A stretch of DNA of 51,448 nucleotides from an uncultured Candidatus Saccharibacteria bacterium (GTDB lineage Bacteria; Patescibacteriota; Saccharimonadia; Saccharimonadales; Saccharimonadaceae): assembly GCA_947166895.1 (NCBI GenBank), contig CAMVFY010000002.1, positions 1 through 51,448 of the forward strand. The letters run 5' to 3'. Made by a program: the position numbers and the translations under genes. Below are positions 6,340-13,954 of the stretch, in pieces (position 1 is the stretch's first letter; every line of letters starts with the position of its first letter). The notes below the pieces were generated by a model. The model did no database searches and was not told where the DNA came from. It saw only the letters and a list, made by a program, of their open reading frames with translations.

Positions 6340-9042
6340 ATGAAAAAGAAAAAATCCGAAGTGATTTTGCCGTCAAAAAAGTCTGAAACGGCCAAATCCT
6401 CGAAAAAAACTGCGAAATCCTCGTCAAAGACTGCGAAAAACATGAGGCTCTACTCCAGTTTGGCCTACAAACATCGAGCCAAAAAAGAGGCTAATGCTCG
6501 CCAGCGGGCCGAAGAATTAGCCAAACTCCCCAAAGAGCCAGTCAAACGTTTCTTTGCGCGTCTCCACCCCAAACGTGTTTTTAAGTGGTGGTTTTCTTGG
6601 CGTGGTCAAAAAGCGATTCTCAAATTCTTTGCAGCTTGTATACTTATAGGTATTATTTTTATTGGCGGGCTCTTCCTTTATTATAAAAAGGATCTTGATC
6701 AAATCCGTCTTGATGAGATGTCTATCTCCGAAACCGTTAATACATACCTAGACCGTAACGGGGTGGTTTTGTGGCGTGATACTGGTACCGAAGACTACCG
6801 GCTAGTTGTAGACAAAGATGATATTTCCCCGTACATGTATCAGGCGACCGTCGCAATCGAGGACAAGAATTTCTACAACCATATCGGTGTAGACTTTTCA
6901 GCACTAATCCGCGCGACCTTATCGACTCTCACTGGGCACGGGGTTCAAGGCGGCTCTACCCTAACTCAACAGCTAATCAAGCAAGTATATTTTTCGGACG
7001 AAGCGCAAAGCGAAAACCGTGGTGGGCTTTCGCGTAAAATCAAGGAATTAATTCTCTCGATCGAACTAGAGCGTATGTATTCCAAGGACCAAATTATCAC
7101 CATGTATCTCAACCAGTCACCCTACGGCGGTCGTCGTAACGGGGTTGAGTCTGCCGCCAAAACTTACTTTGGCAAATCCGCCAAAGATTTAACTTTAGCC
7201 GAATCAGCACTCCTTGCTGCAATCCCAAATAATCCAGGCGTTTTGAATCCATATAATGTATACGGTAACGAAATGCTAATAGCTCGGCAACACAAAGTTT
7301 TGGACGATATGGTCTCGATGGGTTATATTTCCGAAGAAGAAGCGGCAGCGGCCAAAGAAGTCGCAATATTGGATACAATTCAACCGGAAGCTAGCCAATA
7401 TGCGGGTATTTTAGCGCCTCACTTTGTCTTGGAAGTTAAGTCTCAGCTCGAGGATAAATACGGAATTCAGACAATGCGTGCTGGTGGCTGGACAATTACC
7501 ACTACCCTTGACTACCGTGCCCAACAAGTCGCCGAAGCCGCTGTCGCCGCTGGGGCCAGCATTTTCTACGACAACAACTCCGACAACATCGCACTAGCCT
7601 CACTAGACGTGGAGACCTCGCAAGTGATTGCAATGGTTGGATCGGTAGATTTTAACAACGTTGAGTACGGTTATTATAATGCCGCTAACGCTTTGCTTGA
7701 GCCAGGTTCCACTATTAAGCCAATTCTTGACTACACCCCGCTTTTTACCCAACGTGAAGGCATTAATTACGGCCCCGGGACTGTTCTCAAAGACGAAAAC
7801 ATCGATAGCATATATTGTGCTGGCAATACTAGTGGCTGTCGTCTTCGAAATTACACCGGCAGGTTTTACGGGAATATTACCATTCGCCAGGCTCTTTCCA
7901 ACTCACTCAATATCCCGGCCGTCAAGGCCCTTTACATCAACGGCATCGACAATTCTTTGGAGATAGCTCATGCACTGGGTGATAAATCCTACTGCGAAGA
8001 CAGGTCCGGCTACGGCCTATCTATTGCTATTGGTTCCGGGTGTAACATCCGCTTGACTGAACATGCAAATGCGTATGCTTCGATCGCGCGCGGCGGTACC
8101 TATAAGGATATCACGTACGTGTTGGAGATAAAGAATAGTTCAGGTGAAGTAATAGAAAAATGGACTGATAGTGAAGGTAAGCGTGCAGTTGACAATCAAG
8201 TGGCGTACATGATCTGGGATATTTTACACGATGCAAGTGCTAGAGCGTCACTCGTTTTTGGCAGCCAATCCTATGCTTTTGGGTTTAAAGTTCCCGGCGT
8301 CGAGACCGCCTCCAAAACCGGCACCACGACTACCTCTAACGCCAATGTTACCAAAGACTCATTAATGATCAGCTTTTCGTCTGCGATTTCAACAGTAGTT
8401 TGGAATGGCCGCCACGATGGCTCTGGGCTTAAAAATTCCAATAACACCATAGTAAGACGCGTCATCAATAATTATATGGAAGGCGTACACAAAGATGTTT
8501 ATGCCGCTGATGGCAAATGGAAATCGGGCGATATGCCGGTTAAGCCAGCCGGAATTAAGACTCTTACCGTCAATGGCAAGACCGATATTTGGCCCAGTTG
8601 GTACAACGAATCTAAAAATTCCGGTGTAGTTAAGGAAACTTTAACTTTTAACCGCTATAATCACCTGTTAGCCGCTGAGTGTACTCCTGAAGCCTACAAA
8701 ATCGAGGTCGAAATTACCAAAGTGACAGATCCGATGACTGGCAACGAAGTTTACAATGTGCCGGAGCCGTACAATCGCGAGGTTAGTGATACGTGTACCT
8801 ACGTTCCGCCCACTGTTTCCATATCCACTGTTGGCAATCAAATTGTTGCTGTGATCAACAAAGGCACCTACGATATTTATGGACATACGCTCTATGTTAA
8901 CGGTGTCGAAAAAGAAGGTACTTCACTAGATCTCGCGAGCGGTGTTGTCGGTGGGTTTACTCTCGATGGTACCGAATCGTCAATCAAATTAGTCATCTCC
9001 GACACCGCTGGATATATGGCGTCAGACGAAAAGAATTTCTAG
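6340..9042 (+). CDS. Class A penicillin-binding protein (PBP1A-type transglycosylase/transpeptidase)
   Basis: Bifunctional peptidoglycan synthase: it polymerises lipid II and cross-links the stem peptides outside the membrane. The 900-aa product has a Lys/Ser/Ala-rich cytoplasmic tail (1-90), one signal-anchor helix (about 93-115), a GT51 glycosyltransferase domain with EDKNFYNH (about 174-181) and GGSTLTQQL, and a transpeptidase domain with STIK (nucleophile Ser about 457), SLN (about 522) and KTGTT (about 659), so all three catalytic boxes are intact. The C-terminal ~150 residues form a beta-rich extracytoplasmic tail with Cys. The ATG lies 7 nt after TGCTATAAT: a leaderless start. It faces murJ across the 6S candidate. 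Confidence 0.95.
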   Translation: MKKKKSEVILPSKKSETAKSSKKTAKSSSKTAKNMRLYSSLAYKHRAKKEANARQRAEELAKLPKEPVKRFFARLHPKRVFKWWFSWRGQKAILKFFAACILIGIIFIGGLFLYYKKDLDQIRLDEMSISETVNTYLDRNGVVLWRDTGTEDYRLVVDKDDISPYMYQATVAIEDKNFYNHIGVDFSALIRATLSTLTGHGVQGGSTLTQQLIKQVYFSDEAQSENRGGLSRKIKELILSIELERMYSKDQIITMYLNQSPYGGRRNGVESAAKTYFGKSAKDLTLAESALLAAIPNNPGVLNPYNVYGNEMLIARQHKVLDDMVSMGYISEEEAAAAKEVAILDTIQPEASQYAGILAPHFVLEVKSQLEDKYGIQTMRAGGWTITTTLDYRAQQVAEAAVAAGASIFYDNNSDNIALASLDVETSQVIAMVGSVDFNNVEYGYYNAANALLEPGSTIKPILDYTPLFTQREGINYGPGTVLKDENIDSIYCAGNTSGCRLRNYTGRFYGNITIRQALSNSLNIPAVKALYINGIDNSLEIAHALGDKSYCEDRSGYGLSIAIGSGCNIRLTEHANAYASIARGGTYKDITYVLEIKNSSGEVIEKWTDSEGKRAVDNQVAYMIWDILHDASARASLVFGSQSYAFGFKVPGVETASKTGTTTTSNANVTKDSLMISFSSAISTVVWNGRHDGSGLKNSNNTIVRRVINNYMEGVHKDVYAADGKWKSGDMPVKPAGIKTLTVNGKTDIWPSWYNESKNSGVVKETLTFNRYNHLLAAECTPEAYKIEVEITKVTDPMTGNEVYNVPEPYNREVSDTCTYVPPTVSISTVGNQIVAVINKGTYDIYGHTLYVNGVEKEGTSLDLASGVVGGFTLDGTESSIKLVISDTAGYMASDEKNF

Positions 9043-9052
9043 CCACGATTCG

Positions 9053-9742
9053 CTAGGCTCTGCGTTTACTGATTTTTGCAAAAATCATCTTGCCTGCTGA
9101 TGTTTCATGGAATCTAACAAATTCAACGGATAACTCTTTCCCTAACTTGTTGGCAGCCTTATCGACCACGACCATTGTCCCATCAGGCAGGTGGCCAACG
9201 CCTTGACCCTGGTTAGCTCCTCTGTCTGTAATTTTAAGCCGGATCGTCTCACCTGGCAAAAATTCGGTTCTCACAGCGAGGGCTAAATCGTTGATGTTTA
9301 GGGTTTCAACTCGTTCCGCTTCGGCAACCTTGATGAGATTGTAATCTAGCGTCAGTATAGCCCCCTTGTTGGTCTTTGCAAACTTCAGCAATTCATCATC
9401 AACTAATTTCTTTTCGTCACCATCGTCAATAATATCTACATTGGCATTTATTACACGCTCAAGCTCCGAAACGGTTTCAAGCCCAGCCCTAGCTCGGCTA
9501 CGCTTATCCGAATCCTTGCCATCCGCCAAAAGTTGAAGTTCCCTTAAAACGCTCTTCAAAATGATTAAATCACCATTTAAAAAACCAGTTCTTGCGATAT
9601 TCAGTATTCTCCCATCGATTAGTGCCGAGGTATCGACATAAATTTTGCGATAGCCATTACTTAGTTGACGATATTTTCTCAAAACTAAAATAGTAGTTTC
9701 ACCAAAAATTATTAAACAAATAAATAAAATCAAATATTCCAT
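9053..9742 (-). CDS. Membrane-anchored PIN-TRAM domain protein (YacL-like)
   Basis: 229 aa: an N-terminal membrane helix (1-20), a PIN domain starting at YVDTSALIDGR (Asp37, the first metal ligand) with later acidic residues (VDDELLKFA, TLDYNL), and a C-terminal TRAM domain (about 165-229). The family resembles Bacillus YacL but has one membrane helix instead of four. PIN domains are Mg-dependent nucleases and TRAM binds RNA, so an RNA-related role is likely, but the substrate is unknown. It follows the phosphoketolase genes closely on the same strand and is convergent with the PBP gene. Confidence 0.85.
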   Translation of the reverse strand: MEYLILFICLIIFGETTILVLRKYRQLSNGYRKIYVDTSALIDGRILNIARTGFLNGDLIILKSVLRELQLLADGKDSDKRSRARAGLETVSELERVINANVDIIDDGDEKKLVDDELLKFAKTNKGAILTLDYNLIKVAEAERVETLNINDLALAVRTEFLPGETIRLKITDRGANQGQGVGHLPDGTMVVVDKAANKLGKELSVEFVRFHETSAGKMIFAKISKRRA

Positions 9743-9749
9743 TCGTCAA

Positions 9750-10919
9750 CTATTTTACCAAATCTTCACCAAAATGAACAGCGTGGAGATGATTTTGCTC
9801 CAAAATCGCTTGATACTTCGAAACTAAACCTTCCTTACCTTCAACTCTCGCAACATCAATTGCTAGATCATATCTAGAAGCCATATTTTTTCTTAACATC
9901 TCAAATGGTGTTGTAGTAGAACCTTCTTCGTTGAAACCATGCACTCGAAGTCTTCGTCTTTCCGTGTAGTTTTCCAAAATGTTCTCCAGCGTTTCCGGAT
10001 ATCCATGGAAATTAGCCAAAATTGGCTTATCGACCGTAAACAACTCCATAAATTTTTCCTTTGAAAGTTTAGTGGAGGTTGTTCCGATTGCTCGATATGA
10101 CAAAGAATTAATACCTACGAATCGAATCCGAATTTCCGGCAAATCATTTTTTAAAATCCTAATCGCCTCAAGTGCTTCATGAGTTGCAATATCTCCAGCG
10201 GCCGTAAAAACATAATCGGGATTATCGTCGGAAGCAAATTGATATACTGAAGCACCACCATTATCAAACAGGTATTTTGCATGGTGGGAATCGATATACC
10301 GCGGTCGTGGATTCTTATCAAACGTTGTAAGATTTACAACGTCCCTCGAATTCAACATAAAGTAAAAGGCTTCTTCAGAAGCTACATCGTCAACTGGAAA
10401 AATACAGTTGACGAGATTGGACGGTATTGATAATAGAGTAGAAATTAGAGCCGGCGATTGATGCGTAAATCCGTTATGGTCTTGTCGCCAGCATGTTGAG
10501 GTTGAAAGCAAATTGACTGCCGGCAAAGATTTTCGCCAGGCTACCGACCTAGACTGTTTGATGAACTTAATTTGCTGCAAAAGCTGCGCAGTAATAATGG
10601 GCAAAAATGCTTCATAACTTCCAAACATGGCCTTCTCATTATTTAGTAGGTGCCCTGTCATCACGCTAAACAAAACATTTTCCGACAGCATCTCAATGAT
10701 TCTACCATTTTTATCCTCAGGTAAATCCCATGGTTCGCGAGGCAGACTCCAGGCTCTTTTTTCTACATCAAAAACTGCATCAAATTTATTTGACGTAGTT
10801 TCATCCGGTGAAAAGAAATAAAAATGAGGATCGCTTTTGAACTGCTCAGCCAAAAGTTCGCCAATCTTGCACGCCGACGAATAGGATTCGGCCCCAGGAT
10901 TATCGACTCGATCTATCAT
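9750..10919 (-). CDS. Phosphoketolase, C-terminal half (split xfp)
   Basis: Phosphoketolase cleaves xylulose-5-phosphate (or fructose-6-phosphate) with phosphate into acetyl phosphate and glyceraldehyde-3-phosphate (or erythrose-4-phosphate). These 389 aa match the middle and C-terminal domains of the ~790-aa enzyme: FSPDET (substrate phosphate loop), SYEAF at 101-105 with the thiamine-activating Glu, WRQDHNGFTHQ at about 144-154, and VHGFNEEGSTTTPFEML near the end. The ATG overlaps the stop of the N-terminal half in an ATGA junction, so the two halves are translationally coupled and presumably form one enzyme. Confidence 0.85.
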   Translation of the reverse strand: MIDRVDNPGAESYSSACKIGELLAEQFKSDPHFYFFSPDETTSNKFDAVFDVEKRAWSLPREPWDLPEDKNGRIIEMLSENVLFSVMTGHLLNNEKAMFGSYEAFLPIITAQLLQQIKFIKQSRSVAWRKSLPAVNLLSTSTCWRQDHNGFTHQSPALISTLLSIPSNLVNCIFPVDDVASEEAFYFMLNSRDVVNLTTFDKNPRPRYIDSHHAKYLFDNGGASVYQFASDDNPDYVFTAAGDIATHEALEAIRILKNDLPEIRIRFVGINSLSYRAIGTTSTKLSKEKFMELFTVDKPILANFHGYPETLENILENYTERRRLRVHGFNEEGSTTTPFEMLRKNMASRYDLAIDVARVEGKEGLVSKYQAILEQNHLHAVHFGEDLVK

Positions 10920-11848
10920 ATCTTTATTCCTTCTTCCCCGCTGAATAGTTCATCAAAATGGTAGGACTTCAACCAATCCTCAAGGGTTTTCAGCTCCTCC
11001 TCATCTGTTCTGGGTTTTTTAAGTGGAATTTGATGTGAATCTTGGTATTGGTTTGGTCCGCCGCTACCTTTTTTATTGTCATAGATATAAAACGGATAAT
11101 CTATCTGCTCGTCCAAAGCCTCTTGAAATGTTTCTGGATCATCACCATGAATCCAAATTGGGGTATATCCAAAACCACGCACCATCTCATTAAGCTCTCG
11201 TTCCGATTTACGCGCGTATATGGATGGGGCTGAAATTTTATAGCCGTTAAGATGAAGAATAGGTAAAATCTTCCCATTTTTAGGACCACCCAACAAGTTT
11301 TTCAAATTCAAAGAGTCGATTGCTGTTGCGGTTTCCAGTTCGCCGTCACCAATCAAAACAGCAACGGTTTTTTCTGGATGCCCCAAGCAGTAGCCGTAGG
11401 CATTAGCTAGTGCATAACCTAGTTCTCCCCCTTCTGTAATCACGCCCGGTGTTAATGGGCTAGCATGGCTCGGAAAACCGTCTGGCCATGAAAAACTCTT
11501 ACAAATATACTCTAACCCGGCCAGGTTTCGCGTCGCCATCGAATCCATTCTCTCAAGATCACCATCTAGCCATAAGTTCGCCTGTAATGCCGGAAAACCA
11601 TGCCCAGGCCCTAAGACAAAATAATAATTATGATCATCCCGGAAATGCGTCTTCAGGTTTGCATAAACTACGTTTATGCCGTGGCACGTTCCCCAATGGC
11701 CTAGCAGTCGAGGTTTAATATCGGTGAATTTTAATGGGCGCGTTAACAAAAAATTATCCTGCAAAAACAACTGTGCCACCACCAAATAATCGCAGAGCCG
11801 AACTCGCTTTTTAATCTGTTCAATTTCGGAGATACCCACCGCAATCAT
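10916..11848 (-). CDS. Phosphoketolase, N-terminal half (thiamine diphosphate domain)
   Basis: These 310 aa match the N-terminal domain of phosphoketolase: GHWGT (50-54), GPGHG (80-84), the SHASPLTPGVITEGGELGYA region, the diphosphate-binding GDGE (167-170) and LPILHLNGYK (to 204). Relative to one-piece enzymes the ~45-residue linker between the domains (with its PKG...NPHANGG stretch) is missing exactly at the split. The start lies 7 nt after TGGTATAAT, so the mRNA is leaderless. With RpiB, the Rpe-like protein and Gap elsewhere in the window it fits a pentose-phosphoketolase route making ATP through acetyl phosphate. Confidence 0.85.
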   Translation of the reverse strand: MIAVGISEIEQIKKRVRLCDYLVVAQLFLQDNFLLTRPLKFTDIKPRLLGHWGTCHGINVVYANLKTHFRDDHNYYFVLGPGHGFPALQANLWLDGDLERMDSMATRNLAGLEYICKSFSWPDGFPSHASPLTPGVITEGGELGYALANAYGYCLGHPEKTVAVLIGDGELETATAIDSLNLKNLLGGPKNGKILPILHLNGYKISAPSIYARKSERELNEMVRGFGYTPIWIHGDDPETFQEALDEQIDYPFYIYDNKKGSGGPNQYQDSHQIPLKKPRTDEEELKTLEDWLKSYHFDELFSGEEGIKI

Positions 11849-11856
11849 ATTTTACA

Positions 11857-13824
11857 TTATACCATAAACTCTTTAATGCGTTCAATTTCATCCCGAAGCC
11901 CCGCCGCGCGTTCAAACTCTAAATTGGCCGCCGCGAGCTGCATTTCGGTCGATAGTTGCTTTACTAATTTTGGTAATTCGTCTTTTGGAATTCGTTTGAT
12001 ATCTAATTTATTTTCTTTTTCCTTTTCAGGTATGATAGCCCGAAGTCCTGCCGAAATATCTTTTTGTACCGAATGCGGCACAATCCCATGTTCTTCGTTG
12101 TATTTTTTCTGTATCTCGCGTCGACGATTTGTCTCAAAAATCGCTTTTTCCATACTCTCGGTGATAAAATTGGCATACATGATGACTTTCCCCTCCTCAT
12201 GGCGTGCCGCCCTACCGATTGTTTGAATTAGAGCCGACTCTGAGCGAAGGAACCCTTCCTTATCGGCATCCAATATTGCCACCAATGACACCTCAGGTAA
12301 ATCAAGCCCCTCGCGAAGCAAGTTAATGCCAACCAAAACGTCATACACGCCCGCGCGTAGGTCCCTCAAAATATCACCACGCTCTAACGTGTCGATGTCG
12401 GAATGTATGTAGGCGGTCTTTACACCACGCTCCTTTAAGTGATCCGTCAAATCTTCCGCCATTCGTTTGGTCAGTGTTGTAATCAAAGTCCGCTGACCTT
12501 TAGCGATTCGACGGTCAATTTCCTCCATCAAATTATCGATTTGCCCATCCGGATCACGCACCTCGATTTCGGGATCAAGCAACCCAGTTGGTCTAATCAC
12601 CTGCTCGGCTGGCTTTGGCGAAACTTCAAGTTCATATTCACCCGGTGTCGCCGATACATAGATTGCTTGATTTATACGCTTTTGAAACTCTCCGTAGGTG
12701 AGAGGGCGATTGTCTAAGGCCGAAGGTAAGCGAAAGCCATAGTCAACTAATGTCATTTTTCTAGCATGGTCACCGTTGTACATACCTCTTACTTGTGGCA
12801 GTGTCATATGTGATTCATCAACAATTAACAAAAAATCTTTCGGGAAAAAATCAAGCAGGGTTGATGGCGGTTCGCCCGGTTGTCGGCCATCAAGGTGCCT
12901 AGAATAATTTTCAATACCTTTGACGAACCCGGTCTCTTTCAGCATCTCGAGGTCGTATTTCGTCCGCTGCGATAATCTTTGCGCCTCCAGGTATTTTTGA
13001 TGTCTTTCAAAATATTTTAACCGGTCTTCATACTCAGCCCGAATTGTGGTCAGCGCCTTTTCTAGCTGTGATTCAGGAGTGGCATAATGTGTGTTGGGAA
13101 AAATATGTACACTACTTGGTTTATTTTTAATTTCAAAAGTTAAAGGGTCCACAATTTTAATCTCTTCCAAGTTATCAAATCCAAATTCAAATCGGATGGC
13201 CGCCTCGCCGTTAGCTGGGTATAGGTCAATTGTATCGCCCATCACGCGGAAATTTCCACGTTCAAAAGCCAGATCGTTGCGATGATATTGTATAGAAACC
13301 AGCTTGCGAATAAAATCTAGCTGCGTCATTGTATCGTTCTTAGAGACTTCGAATGACATTTCAAGGTAATGCGCCGGCGAACCTATACCGTAAATACAAG
13401 AAACCGATGCCACCACAATCACATCACGTCGTGTCAAGAGGGCCTCCGTTGCTCCATGTCTTAAGCGGTCGATCTCGTCATTGATTGCAGAATCCTTTTC
13501 AATGTACGTGTCGGTTGAGGCGATGTAAGCCTCAGGCTGATAATAATCAAAATACGATACGAAATAATGCACTTCGTTTTCGGGGAAAAACTCACGAAAT
13601 TCCGAATAAAGCTGAGCCGCCAAAGTCTTATTATGCGCTAAAACCAAAGTCGGCCGCTGGACGTTTTGGATTACGTTCGCCATCGTGAAGGTCTTGCCGG
13701 AACCTGTCACACCGAGTAAAGTTTGTTCGTGTACCCCAGAAAGAACCCCACCCGTAAGCTGTTTAATTGCGGATGGCTGATCGCCCGTCGGCTGATACTT
13801 CGACACTAGCTTAAACTTCGTCAT
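11857..13824 (-). CDS. uvrB: Excinuclease ABC subunit B
   Basis: UvrB is the helicase-fold subunit that verifies DNA damage and hands it to UvrC in nucleotide excision repair. The 655-aa product has the Walker A GVTGSGKT (about 38-45), the beta-hairpin [15 protein letters not shown], the DESH box in [12 protein letters not shown], helicase motifs V-VI ([18 protein letters not shown]) and the C-terminal UVR helix that contacts UvrC ([17 protein letters not shown]). Full length and intact. The ATG lies 7 nt after TGTTATAAT (leaderless). The downstream phosphoketolase has its own promoter. Confidence 0.98.
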   Translation of the reverse strand: MTKFKLVSKYQPTGDQPSAIKQLTGGVLSGVHEQTLLGVTGSGKTFTMANVIQNVQRPTLVLAHNKTLAAQLYSEFREFFPENEVHYFVSYFDYYQPEAYIASTDTYIEKDSAINDEIDRLRHGATEALLTRRDVIVVASVSCIYGIGSPAHYLEMSFEVSKNDTMTQLDFIRKLVSIQYHRNDLAFERGNFRVMGDTIDLYPANGEAAIRFEFGFDNLEEIKIVDPLTFEIKNKPSSVHIFPNTHYATPESQLEKALTTIRAEYEDRLKYFERHQKYLEAQRLSQRTKYDLEMLKETGFVKGIENYSRHLDGRQPGEPPSTLLDFFPKDFLLIVDESHMTLPQVRGMYNGDHARKMTLVDYGFRLPSALDNRPLTYGEFQKRINQAIYVSATPGEYELEVSPKPAEQVIRPTGLLDPEIEVRDPDGQIDNLMEEIDRRIAKGQRTLITTLTKRMAEDLTDHLKERGVKTAYIHSDIDTLERGDILRDLRAGVYDVLVGINLLREGLDLPEVSLVAILDADKEGFLRSESALIQTIGRAARHEEGKVIMYANFITESMEKAIFETNRRREIQKKYNEEHGIVPHSVQKDISAGLRAIIPEKEKENKLDIKRIPKDELPKLVKQLSTEMQLAAANLEFERAAGLRDEIERIKEFMV

Positions 13825-13927
13825 ACTCTAGATTATAACATATAGGCTATCGACGAAAATAACCCAAAAATTGTGGAAAACCCCAAGATTGTATTAAGTT
13901 TTATCACGCTCGTGCTATAATAAAAAC

Positions 13928-13954
13928 ATGCGTATGTGGAGTATGCTCCGGTGA
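13928..13954 (+). CDS. Possible 8-codon leader ORF coupled to the surface protein gene
   Basis: ATG CGT ATG TGG AGT ATG CTC CGG TGA would encode MRMWSMLR. Its ATG lies 6 nt after the extended -10 TGCTATAAT, the spacing seen at 16 other starts here, whereas the downstream gene has no start codon at that spacing in its own frame. The TGA overlaps a GTG (13951) that begins an excellent signal peptide, forming a GTGA junction. Reading it as a translated leader that couples translation into the big gene is inference; a shadow of the true start is possible. Confidence 0.4.
   Translation: MRMWSMLR

Noticed and set aside
9750-11848. Phosphoketolase split as a sequencing frameshift
   Set aside because: A single indel cannot remove the ~45-residue linker and create a neat ATGA coupling.
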